The translations under genes and the position numbers were made by a program. From the NCBI GenBank assembly GCA_034359265.1, contig CP136895.1, positions 50,920,001-50,984,000 of the forward strand: a stretch of DNA of 64,000 nt, given 5' to 3'. This stretch comes from Canna indica. Its lineage: Eukaryota > Streptophyta > Magnoliopsida > Zingiberales > Cannaceae. Under the pieces are notes generated by a model. It was not told where the DNA came from. It saw only the letters and a program-made list of their open reading frames with translations, and ran no database searches. This document shows, piece by piece, positions 22,680 through 34,249 of this stretch. The stretch's first letter is position 1. Every line of letters starts with the position of its first letter.

Positions 22680-24117
22680 TGTTGGCTTTAGGTTTTCAAC
22701 CTTGGTCTTAATCTCGGTTTTGATGATAACAAACATAGAACTAATATTTCGTTGAGAAATCTTTCAGGTTCCATATCGATTAGCGTTCGATATCCTCGAT
22801 CGGATAAATCGGAAGAAATCAAAAAATTGAAAGGACATTGATCGTCGCGCTCAGTTTCCTCACGAAAATTTCTCGAAGATCGACGTGTGCACCAAAGACG
22901 TATTGGACGAGCTCAAAGATCATATGGAAAGCTCTCCAAGATGACGCACAATAAAGGCTAGAACCCGGAAATGAAGCGCGCAAGAAAAATGGCTGAAAAA
23001 TCAATTTCAGCCTATGTTCGATCGACCGATCGATCGACCGAATAGGGTTAAAAAACTGACAGTAGCCATTTCGGACGATCGGTCGGTTGATCGAACAGTA
23101 CCAAAAATTGGCAATGGCTACTTCGGTCGATCGGGCGATCGACCAATTGAAGCCAAAAATTGGCAAAGGACACATCGGTCGATCGGATTGCAGAATGTAA
23201 GAATTGCATCTGGCGATCGACCGCATAGAGAGAGTAAGGCAGCGATCGCTCGAGCGGTCGATCGGTCAATCGATCGAGCATTAGTAACGAATAGTTTTCT
23301 ACCCGTTGAGCTGCCGTTTCTTTGAGATGCTATAAATATCATTCATCTAACCTCTTCAATCTACTTCTCCCACTCTTACAGATTTTATTGAGCATTCTAA
23401 AGGGAGTTTTGAGCCCTCTAACGATTGATTGAAGCGCGACTGTTCTTCCGTCAAAATCTGCTTCAAGCGCGCACTCTTTCTCAACTCAGGATTTAATTCG
23501 AGCTCTACTTCTTGGCGAGTTGAAGGCATTGATGCTTGGAAAAGAGCATTTGATCTTGGTTTTATTCTAAGCTCTTTTCATTATAATTTTAACTATTTAT
23601 ATGAACTTATTTTTCTTGGATTTGAGATTGTGAAGACCTAGGCTGTTAGGTCTTGTGTGGAAGTGGTTACCTTATTGTGAAGGTGTAAAGCCACTTGTGT
23701 AAACTTAGTTTTACTAGGATTAGTCAAGTTGTCCCTTAGGGTTAAGGTGGAAGAGTGCTCTCGGTAAGAAGGTGGAGACTTCCGGGTGTGAAAGTGCCTT
23801 AGGTCGAGAGTGCGACTCTTCGAGTCAAAGTCCTCATTGTAAGGGAAACAAGAATTAATCTAGTAAACCTAATTTGGAAATCCTAAGCGGGGTGTTTAGG
23901 TAGTGGAGTAGGCATTGGGGCCGAACCACTATAAATTTATGTGTTAGCATTGTTATCTATTGTTGTTTGTGCTTAATTAGTTTATCTTGCTTCCGCATTT
24001 AAATCGTAAAATTGCAACGTGCCTAAACAATTTGAGAAATGAGTAAAATCGAATTTAGTCTAATTAATTAAATAACACACTATGCAACCCCCCTCTAGTG
24101 TTGCCATTTATTCAACA
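22680..24117 (+). repeat. 3' LTR of the complete element
   Basis: It begins TGTTGGCTTT and ends TTCAACA, followed by TSD TGGTG. The TATAAATA box is at 23332-23339. Many differences from the 5' LTR in the palindrome region are C-to-T or G-to-A changes in CG context, for example cggtcgaccggg at 16974 against cggtcgatcggg at 23124. That fits decay of methylated cytosines after insertion. Confidence 0.92.
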
Positions 24118-26080
24118 TGGTGTTTATAACATGTTAAAAGTAGAATACATTGAACCTAAGGTTGACATGCATGCTTGGAGCGAATTAGATAAGAAGATGT
24201 TTAAGTTTAATAGAGATGCCGTGAATTATATATTTTGCACATTACAAACTGGCATCATAGAAAAAGTCATGCATTGTTCTTCACCTTTTGATTCATGGGT
24301 CACTTTATATGTTTTATATGTTCATGTCAAAACCGAAGATATTGTCACTTTTAATGAAGGTGATGATGACAATGGTCACTCACCTACTACCAATCTTGGT
24401 TTCAATGCCTATAGTGTTTCTAGTCAAAGGAGCAACTATAAGAGCTGAATACGAAAGGTAATTTGTTATGCTTGCAAAGAAAAAGGGCACGTGAAGAAAA
24501 ATTGCCCTAGCATGAAGAACAAAGCAACGAAGAGGTGAAGTGCTTCCACCTCCACCACTTATTCACTTGACACACCCTCTAGCCACGACTATGAAGGCAC
24601 TTCCAAAGTTAGCCTCATGGATGCAAATAATGAGGTACACTCTCTTTCATCTTGTCATGTTAATGATAATGATAATATTAACTCATCTAGTTCTCATGAT
24701 ATGCCCTATGATGAATTAGTAGATGAGTATAGAAAAATGTATGTCCTAAAAAGGATAAGGAGAATAAAATGTTCAAGATACCTTTTTCTTTCTAGGATTT
24801 ATCATTTGCATGAATTCAAACTAGAAAATGAAAAGTTGAAGTCTAAGGCCTCGTTTGGTTGACACAACTTCCTACATGAAGTTGTACTTCTCAGAAAGTA
24901 GTCAAAATACCTCTTGTTTGGTTGACACACTCCTTGCATTTTGTAGGAAGTACAACTTCCTCAATAAGTGCAACTTTCTACAAAACATAGTAAGTAACTT
25001 ACCTAGGGGGCTCTAGGTAAGTTGTATTTCCTACAGTGTATTTGAAGAACAAGTCAATATTGGCATCACATTTGCATTTAATGTGGAATTTATAATTTAT
25101 GTTGTCATCATTATGAAATTAGATAATCCTTGAATTCTTCACATATTTATTTTATTTTAATTTTTTTCGCAAAATATGTAATCTTTCACATTAATTACAA
25201 ATAAAAATTATTTTTTCTATATAATAAAGTATATATTATATTAATTATATACGCAAAAAAATTATATTATATTTTACATGTATATGTTACAATACTAATT
25301 TACAAATAAAATTTATTTTTTTCATATATACTAATAAAAATAAATTAAAATATTAATTTATAATCCTTGATCATTTCATATGTACTTCCTATGAAGTACT
25401 CATGTCAACCAAATATGTTGTATGTGGGAAGTTACACTTTCTATGAATAAACTTCTTGTCAACAAATATTTTTTAGGTACTTTCCCGGAAATACACATGG
25501 GAAGTTGATTCATGGGAATTACAAGTTTCTTACTTCCTATGTCAACCAAACGAGATCTAAGTCATGTGATTCATGCCATGATAATTTAGAACTAAAGCTT
25601 AAAGCTTTGAAGTTTGAAAATGATGATTTGAAATCTAAAATGAAAATCTAGAATTAGTGATTTGAAAAGTGATTTCAAATTTGAGAATGAGATTTTGAAA
25701 AATGAAAATTGTATGATGAAATCTCAAATGCAAGTCTTACACAAATCCATTAGTGTCTTAAAAAATGAGGTTGTTTTCTTGTGTAGGAAAGCAAATAATC
25801 TATCTAATGTTTCATCTTTTAGAAATTATAGAAAGAAAAAGTATCTTCTAAGAATGCTCACGCACGTCATCCTTCTCATGTCAAGCATTCTAACATTAAT
25901 CCTCATGAAAAGAAAAAGTTTAATGGTCATTGTTTTTGTTATGGTATTTTTGACCATGCAATTTATGATTGTGCATTTAAGAGAAATCTAAGTGTAGCTA
26001 GGACACTTTGGATTCCTAGGCCTATTAATCCCCAAGGACCCAAAATCATTTGGTACCAAAAGTTTCTTGTTCAATTGTAG
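24118..26080 (+). pseudogene. Gag of the outer element, split by a Harbinger-like insert
   Basis: From 24118 the reading is YNMLKVEYIEPKVDMHAWSE and on through the UBN2-type region, a CCHC knuckle (CYACKEKGHVKKNC, about 24468-24509), linker and coiled coil. At 24846 a 711-bp element interrupts it. Once that and one TAA copy are removed, KLKSK joins directly to SCDSCHDN in the same frame. The second knuckle and the WIPRP..NPQGPK tail end near 26060. Stops near 24447, 24537 and 25650 show decay. This copy keeps the central gag segment (from HAWSE) that the inner copy deleted. Confidence 0.78.
24847..25557. mobile_element. PIF/Harbinger-like element, TSD TAA
   Basis: Terminal inverted repeats read GGCCTCGTTTGGTTGACA at the left and, reverse-complemented, GATCTCGTTTGGTTGACA at the right, flanked by TAA on both sides (24844-24846, 25558-25560). 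TIRs of GGCCTCGTTTGGT type with a 3-bp TAA/TTA TSD are typical of PIF/Harbinger elements. It is 711 bp, very AT-rich inside, with repeats of 'acttcctac' near both ends and no coding capacity, so it is non-autonomous. Confidence 0.85.
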
Positions 26081-26500
26081 GGGTAGTTACCACGCAAGTA
26101 TGAAAGAATGATGAGATGTTGAAGTTAACCATAGACTTGAATGAAGAATATGCACTTGGTTGCAACCTCGAGCTACCTTGATGCCCTAAGTAAGATTGGC
26201 ATCAAAAGTAATTTGGTATCATTCCTATCACCCTAATTTCTATATTAAAGTTAGAATTTTGATACATGATTGACTTTTGATTGATTTCTCCGCTCTCGAT
26301 ATATTTCATGAAATGATATTTTATTTTGATTTCTGATCTCCTTATGTAGTCTATAACGGACTCATGCGACCTTGCGATTATAAATCGTAGGCTAATTGTG
26401 GCCTTACAATTTTCAACCAATAGGAATGGTTGGAGATTTTACTTTTCAAACTTTCATATTTTGAGATCTCTTGATTCATTTTTTGGTTTCATGATAATTT

Positions 26501-28260
26501 TATCGACTTCTCCAGATTGACTTGTTGTCCACTAAGGGCGGAGAACTACTGAAGGGTTGAATTAATGGCATTGACATTGTTTATATCAGCTTTGCATAAT
26601 AGTAAAATGTCATCAGCAAAGACGAGTGATGAGACTAAAGGGCTGTACCGACTTAATTTTATACTTTCCAATCTATTCATATTTATCTGAGAATGAAGGG
26701 CATGACTTAACCCTCCCATGTAGAGCACAAACAGGAAAGGGGACAAAGGGTCGCCTTGGTGAATTCCTCGTTGTGGTTGGAAGAAACCGAAGTTATAGCC
26801 TACAAGTTGTATGGAGTAGGATACTATGAGACACATTGCATGATAAGATCTATAAAACCAGTTTGAAATCCCATAGCCTTCATGTCAAGTTTGATCGTCA
26901 TGCCCTGAGGAGAGTTTGATGGTTTGATTTTCAGATGGTGCATTACTTCACGAACCTATAGGATATTATCAAAAATAAGTCGACCCTTGATGAATGCGTT
27001 CTGATTGGAGAGACAATCGCATCCATGATAGGTTGAAGTCCATGGAGTATCAACTTGGAAAAGACCTTGTAAATGCAATTGCATAGACTTATCGGGAGAA
27101 TTTGCCACATATCTTGTATGTTTTTGCATTTAGGAATTAATGCAATTGTTGTATAGTTCAAACTCCTCAAAATGCATCTCCTCCTAAAGAAAGAGGAGGT
27201 GGCTTCATATACATCAGTTCCTATAATGTCCCAATATTTTTGAAAAAACCTTCTAGTGGAGTCATTGGGTCCAGGAGCACTATCTTGACAGATCGATAAC
27301 ACTGTGTTCTTAACCTCCTCCAGGGAGACAGAACATAATAACCAGTTGTTCATTCTCCTGGTGACTTTAGATGGTATATTATTGAAAATGGAGGAATCAT
27401 GGCTCGGACAGGATGATTTGAAAAGGACCTCAAAATAAGATATTGCAGTTTCTGCTATATATTTTGTTCCTGAAATCCAATGGCCATTTAAATCTTTAAT
27501 GTTGTGAATTGCATTTTTGTTTCTTCTCATAATATTGTTTGCATGGAGATAGGAAGTATTTTGATCTCCCTCTCTTCGCCATCATATTCGGGACTTCTAT
27601 TTCCAATAAATCTCTTCATCTTGGATGGCCTGCGAAAGTTCATATTCTAAAGCTTTAATCTCGTCAATGTAGGAAGAAGAGTGATCATTGCTAAGGGCCA
27701 CAATTTGAGAGGTGAGCAGTTGTATGCGGGAGGCAGAGTTAAGGGCATGACTCCTCCATCGTTGAATGATGGCTCTCTTCGTTACTTTGAGCTTTGAGAA
27801 AGTGATGAATTGTTTAGATCCTCTAACATTGTTGTTCCCTGCAATATTGATGGCGTTGTGAAGTTGAGGACTCTCAGTCCTTCTCTTATCAAATTTAAAT
27901 GGAGCTTTGAATCTGTCTTCAGCTGAGGACTGGAGTAGTAGGGGTCGATGATCACTACCAAGGTAATCTAAATGAGAAACAGTCCAGTTGGACCAGCTTT
28001 GAAGCCATTCAGAGTTGCCCAAAAATCTATCCAATGTTTTCTCAATGTAGAAGGGTTCATTTCGTTTGTTATTCCATGTGAATGGGGCATGATGAGGCAA
28101 ACTCAAGAAGTTTGCATTCATGCACAAGAGAGGACAAATCTTCAGTCACTGAAGGATGAAATGCAGTGCCACCAAACTTTTCTTCTTCTCTGAGGATGCT
28201 ATTAAAATCTCCACCTAAGAGAATGGGAGAGTGAATATTATTAATGGTAGAAATAAGAAC
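26501..28260 (-). pseudogene. LINE-A, 3' part: endonuclease end and reverse transcriptase
   Basis: Minus strand. Reading from 28260 downward: LLGGDFNSIL and LGSDHRPLLLQ (end of the APE-type endonuclease with the SDH catalytic motif), a linker, SAPGPNDS and LIPKCKN (reverse transcriptase palm), QRGIHQGDPLSPFLF and LVFADDILLL (catalytic FADD). It ends at FSALSGQQVNLEKS near 26505. Frame shifts and stops (for example near 27590, 26940 and 26548) break it. It is an L1-type LINE that copied itself by target-primed reverse transcription. Its 5' part lies at 40155-41250, displaced by the CACTA element. Its 3' end is cut off at 26500. Confidence 0.85.
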
Positions 28261-28272
28261 CACTACAAGAAA

Positions 28273-28620
28273 ACTAGTTTTTAGTGACGAGATTTAATGG
28301 GGGTCGCGCATCGACCCTCACTAAATCAATCTATTTATGGGGGTTGTTAGTCGACCCTCACGAAAATCTATCACTAAAAGTTGAACTTTTTGTGAGGATA
28401 TTGTGACCCCCACGAAATACTGAATTTAGTGAAGGTCTAATGTGGCCCTCACTAAAAAGTATATATTTGTGAGGACCACAAGGTGACCCTCACGAAATTC
28501 TACATTTCGTGAGGGTCAAATATGACCCTCACTAAAAATGATATTTTGTGAGGACATTTTGCCCTCACGAAATATTGCATTTAGCGAGGGTCTAATATGA
28601 CCCTCACTAAAAAATATATA
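28273..28620. repeat. CACTA left subterminal repeats
   Basis: A series of units about 60 bases long carries inverted GTGAGGGTC / GACCCTCAC arms separated by short spacers and joined by TTTAGTGAGG or TTTCGTGAGG links. CACTA transposases bind subterminal repeats of this kind. The array differs in sequence from the one at the right end. Confidence 0.85.
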
Positions 28621-29864
28621 TTACTTCATCAGCTTCACTCGCCACCCCCAATGCCTAACCTTCCTGCCTGATTCCTCCCTGCGAGTGTCGGATCATCATC
28701 GCACAGATTGTGCTTGTTCGATTAATGCTTGTTTCTAGTATTTTCTATCCTTTTATGCACACATAGTTTCATTTGATTTTAAGTTTTTGGTGATTGCATA
28801 TTTGTTCTGTGTGTTTTTTCTAGTACACGGATTGTTTGTTTGTACTATTATTATGTATTATGCTCAATTGTTGGTGGGGGAACTTAGCATCAAAGCTATT
28901 TTAGTTTTATGATTGTACTATTTTCATGGCTATTTGTACTATTTGTGTTATTTCTCTGCTATTTTCATGGGGGAACTTAGCTATTTTTGTTCAATTGTGT
29001 TTTTCTAGTGCGGATTGTTTGTACTATTTTAGTTTATGGCATTGGTCATGTATACCAGTAACACCCAAAGAGCATAGAGCATGTTTTATGATGATGAGGC
29101 CAAATGCAACCCTTGCTTGGACACACTTTTATTGTTTAAAATTGGTCAGAGTTTCATAACTTGGGGATTTTAGTGCCTGCAATATTGTTGCATTTTAATC
29201 CTTATATGACCAAAGTAGGAATACTTATGAGTAAAAGATAAAAGATTGAGATTAACATCTCTCAAGATCTAATCATAGTTCGAGTGTGATGAGACGTGTG
29301 AGCTAGTTATTAACCATAGATTCCTTGTTTTCATGGCTTGTTTGTTTAGAAAAAAAAAACTAGATAGGGTAGTGTCATAGACAACCTAAGGAAGTATTTA
29401 CCATCAGAAATTTGAACGAAATACTCAAGAATCTCAATGGGAGAAAAAACATAAGGTTAATAAATAGCAACCTAAAAAAATAAAAATAAAAATAAAAATA
29501 ATAAATAAATACCAACCTCCCCTGCAGTGTTGTATTGTAAAAGCTTTGCCTCTTTCTCCTCTTAAGCAAGGACTAGAATTAAGATGTTGCTTAAGTTTAC
29601 TTGCAAATGCAAGATCAGTTTCATTTGGAAAAGTAGACTCCTCATCCAAAAGAGACAACAATCCTAGTGGTTTCTGCACCAAGAAGTATCTTAAAATGAA
29701 TAATTTTCAATTGTCTTAAGTAGTTAAAATAAAGATACCAAGATAACTTATTAGATGAGTTGAATTCTCAATTTAATAAGAATAAGAGCAATCAAAACTC
29801 TAATAAAGAAATAGTTACGCATGATCATGCCTATACAATGAAATTAAATATCACTAGCATTTCT
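28621..29864 (+). other. CACTA 5' region without recognised gene
   Basis: Between the left subterminal array and LINE-B lie 1.2 kb of AT-rich sequence with short open frames only. There is an A/T-rich simple-sequence patch (ATAAAA repeats, about 29470-29510). I see no conserved protein here; it may be the promoter and a first intron of the CACTA gene. It ends in one copy of the LINE-B TSD (29847-29864). Confidence 0.5.
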
Positions 29865-29894
29865 TTTCCTTTTTTTTAAACCAACGTAACTTTA

Positions 29895-30922
29895 TTAAAT
29901 CCTGACTGAGTTAGGGCCAAAAAGGTCATTATACAAAATTATCTCCATTTCTGGAGGTCGAATGGATGACCAGATTAATACATCACGATTCAGGCAAGCT
30001 CTTGTTGCTGCCCAATGAGCAGCTTCATTTGCCTCTCTGTAACAAAAGATAAAACCCTCCAAATTACAATACTGAGATAAATGAAAAATATCTTCAGGTA
30101 CTGAGTTGATTTCCCACGGAATGTCCATCTTTTTATTCAGCACATCGATCATTATTTTTGAGTCTGACTCAATTTGGAACTTAGGCAAATTATGTATCTT
30201 AGAAAAATTTAGAGCCTTTTTGATTGCTAGTGCTTCCAAATGTAAGGCAGATTGCCCTGAGCTTTCATAAGCACTTAAGATAAAAGAGCAATCTGAATTC
30301 GATCGAATAACCATACCCAAGCCACCACCAATATCTGAAAAGGATGCATCACAGTTAATTTTGAGAGTTCCAATTGGTGGGGGATTCCATTTGACCAGGA
30401 AAGAATTACTTGTAAAATTGCCCTCAGGATGCGTTTTACTGAAATAGGATTCAGTGAACGCGAATATTTTCGTCACTAAGACTGCATGGATAGGCTGCCT
30501 AACTTCATGCACCAAGAGATTTCTAGCGTGCCAGATGTACCAACATCCAGTGGAAATTATTACAGGTCGATAGGAGGTTCCTCTGGAGTGAGGATAGGGG
30601 GAGAAAATCCAGGAAATAGGATCCTAGATAGAGGGGCGATCAATGTTGATGGAGGTTTTTTCTTGAATAAGGTTCCAAATGCTATTGGCAAAAGGGCATG
30701 CAAGAAATAGATGTTCAATTGTTTTAGGGGCTGAATTGCAAAATGGACAATGAACTGGAACATTAAGACCCAGGTAATGAAGACGAGCTCGAATGGGTAG
30801 GCGATGGTGAAAAAGTTTCCAACAAAACAACTTGATTTTTGGGGCAGAAGGTAATTTCCAAATAGAACCCCATCAGCGGTCAGATTACCCGGTTGAAGGT
30901 ACATGGCTTCTAAGAAATTCAT
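29895..30922 (-). pseudogene. LINE-B ORF2, zf-RVT and RNase H C-terminal region
   Basis: The reading first gives a zf-RVT segment (CWKLFHHRLPIRARL, then CPFCNSAPKTIEHLFLACPF). After a frame break near 30520 comes an RNase H domain (INCDASFSDIGGGLGMVIRS, ALHLEALAIKKAL, FQIESDSKIMIDVL, REANEAAHWAA). The acidic residues D, E and D of the RNase H core are recognisable in those motifs. A C-terminal RNase H occurs in some plant L1 lineages. It ends at a stop at 29895, about 30 bases before the A-rich tail. Confidence 0.85.
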
Positions 30923-31207
30923 AGGCGGATTTAGTGGTAACTCTACCCCCTAGCGAGTCTTTCCAGATTAGTTTATCATCATTGGGGTTCATAGGCAACT
31001 CGATCCAGCTAATAGAATCTCACACCACCGAGCCAAAATAATTTTTACACACAGATTCATTCCAAGCCAAATTCGAAATTAGAGAACTTACATTCATACC
31101 ATCCGAGTCAGCAAGCAAATCCATATGAATGAACAAAGGTTTTAAAGATAAAGGTAAATCAAAAAGCCAGTTATCATAAATAACAGAAGATGATTCACCA
31201 TTATTAA

Positions 31208-33145
31208 TAAGTTTTTAAAAACCAGGAAGTAATTGTTCAAAAGCCGATCGAAACAAACGCCAACTCCAAGAGCATTTTTTGTCATGTGAAAAGAAATTTT
31301 TTGGGTCCTTATATTTGATTTTGACCAGGTCAACCCAAGGGGTTGACTTATTATTTAAGAAATCAAACACTTGTTTAGCTTGTAAAGCAAAACCTTTAAA
31401 ATGCAAGTCATGCAACCCTAATCCCTCGACCGATTTAGGCAACGTAACTTCAGACCAACTAATTAAATGCATTCCTTTCCTTTCTTTATCGGATGTCCAA
31501 AGAAAATTTTTAATTTGCCCCTCAATTTTTTTGACTTGTTTTTTTGAAAACCAGGAGACCGACATAGAATGTATATGAATTGAATTCAAAACAGAGTTAA
31601 TTAAAACTATACGACCGGCCTGAGATAAGAAATTAGATTGTCAATTTCCCAATTTACTACTAATCTGCTCAGAAATTAAGTCAAATGCTTGAATTGGATG
31701 TCTTCAAGGAGCAATAAAAGTACCCAAGTACTTAAATAGAAATTTGCCAATTTTCATACTTAAAGTATTGGAAATTATGGATTGAACATTCCGAGGGGTG
31801 TTTTCTGGGAAGAAAATTTTTGACTTAGTCAAATTAATTGTTTGACCAGTACATTGAGCATATTTTTGAAAAATATTAGAAAAATCCTTCAAGCTTTTTG
31901 GATTTGCACGGAAGGTCACAAGAATATCATCAGCATACATTAAATGACTAATCTGAAAGTGATTTTTGATTTTAAAAGGGGTAAATTTTTTGCAGTTAAC
32001 AGCCTGATTGAACAACAATGTCAGAAGTTGAGAAACCAAAACGTAGAGGTAGGGTGATATAGGATCACCTTGCCTGAGGCCCCTTCTAGAGCTAAAAAAA
32101 GGGGATAGCTTGTTGTTTAGAAGACAAGCAAAGTCAGCTGTTGACAAACAAGAGTTTATCCCGCTTATGAATTTTATCAGAAAATTGCAAGCTTTTAGGA
32201 CACTCAAAATTGCATCCCAGCTAACCTTTTGGGTCAATTTTCGCCATCACATAATGGTTTTTGCATTTAGAAGCAAGCATGGAGTGGGCTATTTTCTGGG
32301 CAAGTAAAATGTTATCATGAAAAATTCTGCCCTGAATGAATGCAGATTGCTCGAGGGAGACTTAGGCAGAACGCATTTCAGCCTATTAGCCAGGCATTTA
32401 GAAAGGATCCTGTAACTAAGGTTACACAGAGCTATGGGTCTAAAATCTCCAATGCCACTAGGGTGTCGAACCTTAGGGATAAAACATAGTAAATTTTTAT
32501 TCCAATCCCTAGGAAGCATACTATTACTATGGAAATCATGCATGCAATTCATAAAATTATCATAAATCAAATGCCAATAATGCTTAAAGAATTCCCCAGT
32601 AAAACCATCCACACCAGGGCTCTTTCCATTCGAAAGAGACTTCACAATATTCCATACTTCAGAAAGACTAAAAGGTGCAATCAAATTATTGGCATTAGCA
32701 TGATCAATGCAACCAAAATTAAATTGGGCAATAAAATTTTCATGAACAGTAATGCTATCAGACCAAAGATTGCAATAAAATTTCGAGAAAGCCAATAAGA
32801 TATCATCATGCTTCTCAAGAACATAACCATTGCCTAAAATAATTCTATTAACCCTATTTACTCTACGCCTATAAGTAGCCATATGATGAAAAAATGCAGA
32901 GTTAACATCACCCTCAGAGATCCATTTAGATTTAGCTCTACACCACCACTTTAAATTAATCTGCCTCCTGAGGGCAATGGCCTTATTATAAAGAGATTTA
33001 AGAGCCAATTCTTCTGTATCAGAGAGATATGAAGAGGCACACTTAATTTCTAAACTAGCAATTTGAGCATTTGTATCATCAAGCAAAACCTCTAGATTAC
33101 CCAAAACATGAGAATTCCATCGAGACAGAGCATGTCTAGTAAAAC
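31208..33145 (-). pseudogene. LINE-B ORF2, reverse transcriptase domain
   Basis: The reading is LKWWCRAKSKWISEGDVNSA, GKSPGVDGFTGEFFK, LLCFIPKV, DFRPIALCNLSYRI (palm and fingers), then after a frame break near 32290 GLRQGDPISPYLYVL and LMYADDILV (catalytic YADD), GQTINLTKSKIFF and FKYLG (thumb entry). The thumb and connection follow (ISWSEVTLPKSVEGLGL, about 31450-31400). Stops near 31703, 31650 and 31210 interrupt it. It would copy LINE RNA at the nick. Confidence 0.88.
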
Positions 33146-33197
33146 TCAGGCCCTAAGAAAATCTACGTTGAACCGAAATACCAGAAGGAACCTCATT

Positions 33198-33950
33198 CTA
33201 GGCTTTATGGATAATATCCATGGTTTCAGGATATTCAGTCCATAAGCTATGAAATTTAAATAAATTATTTTTACTTTTAGAAACCCCAAATTTGAAAAGG
33301 AGAGGGCAAAGATCCGAGCAACCTTTTGGCATGTGCAAGACAATAGCAGAATCAAAAAAATGTAACCAAGCGGCATTGCAAAAAAATTGATCAAGACATA
33401 TTTGAATTTTAGCAAGATCCAATCTGTTATTGGACCAAGTATAAGGAGATCCGACAAAGCCAAGATCAATCAAGCCCATCGAGTTCACAAAGTCGATAAA
33501 AGCTCTTGTCAAAAAATTCATACGAAAAGGCAAACCCCCGCGTTTTTCCTCCTTATTTAAGCAACAGTTAAAATCCCCACATAATAGCCATGGATAACTC
33601 GAAAGATCAAGGCAAGAAAAACTATTCCAAAGCTCATTTCGAAAAATCGGATTTGTGCTAGCATAAACTGAAGTAAAAATAAAGGGTTCAAGCTGGTCAT
33701 GACCAATAATGGCCATGATACCCTGAGAGTGGACAGATAATACCTTTGCTGAGATTATAGAAGAATCCCATGCCAAAATAAGGCCACCAGAGGCCCCTCT
33801 GGAAGGAAAGGAAGTACCCTCCCACCTCCTTCCAAAGGAACGGATAATGGAATTTGCTCGGGCAATATCAACATGAGTTTCCTGCAGCGCGATTAGATGC
33901 ACATAATATTTTTTAATAAAAAAAACTAAGTGATCTCTCACCTGACGACA
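33198..33950 (-). pseudogene. LINE-B ORF2, endonuclease domain
   Basis: An APE-like endonuclease nicks target DNA to prime reverse transcription. Visible motifs in order are IALQETH (metal-binding Glu), GGLILAWD, a VYAS segment, WLLCGDFNCCLN (catalytic Asp/Asn), GSPYTWSNNR, and GCSDLCPLLF where most L1 endonucleases have SDH. The catalytic His is thus replaced by Leu, which should inactivate the nuclease. LINE-A keeps SDH at the same place. A stop near 33945 separates it from upstream residues, and another at 33198 from the reverse transcriptase. Confidence 0.82.
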
Positions 33951-34249
33951 CCAGGCACCTCGAATGTTTCAGCAAAGGTAACTCATCTTGGAAATAAGGC
34001 AAGGGAGGAAACATCAGGAGGCATCTCATCTGAGGATGCCTCTAGTGCGGGTAGCACACCAAAAGCATTAGCCAGCACAGAATCGCATACACCATCTGAA
34101 GCGCGGGCCCGATTCTGAACCCGCGAGGGAATCAGAGGGGAGATAGTAGTAGGAGCTTTTAGGGTTTTGAGTTTCCTTCGGGGGAGACGAGGGTCTGGTG
34201 GAATAGAGGGGGCTACAAAGGTAAAGCTCAACTCTCCTATTAACTGCTC

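Larger units (their letters stand above)
16530..24117 (+). mobile_element. Complete gag-only LTR retrotransposon (7588 bp, TSD TGGTG)
   Basis: Structure in order: 5-bp TSD TGGTG (16525-16529), 5' LTR 16530-18024, primer-binding site, gag 18092-19470, about 3.2 kb without genes, polypurine tract, 3' LTR 22680-24117, TSD TGGTG (24118-24122). There is no protease, reverse transcriptase, RNase H or integrase in any frame, so it is non-autonomous. A gag-bearing, pol-less arrangement has been called TR-GAG in plants. It is nested in the gag of another member of the same family. The gag itself is broken, so this copy is inert unless served in trans. Confidence 0.92.
24118..26500 (+). mobile_element. 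Outer gag-only element, part right of the nested copy
   Basis: It continues the outer element from the TSD at 24118: gag to about 26080, then the start of the non-coding region including the 'ttttcaaccaatagg' block (26409-26425). It stops near 26500, where LINE sequence on the minus strand begins. The remaining internal region and the 3' LTR of the outer element are absent from the window, so a deletion or rearrangement removed them. Confidence 0.75.

Noticed and set aside
1..26500. CRISPR-like direct repeats with regular spacing
   Set aside because: This is plant DNA, and the repeats are copies of LTRs and internal retrotransposon blocks with no constant repeat/unique spacer pattern.
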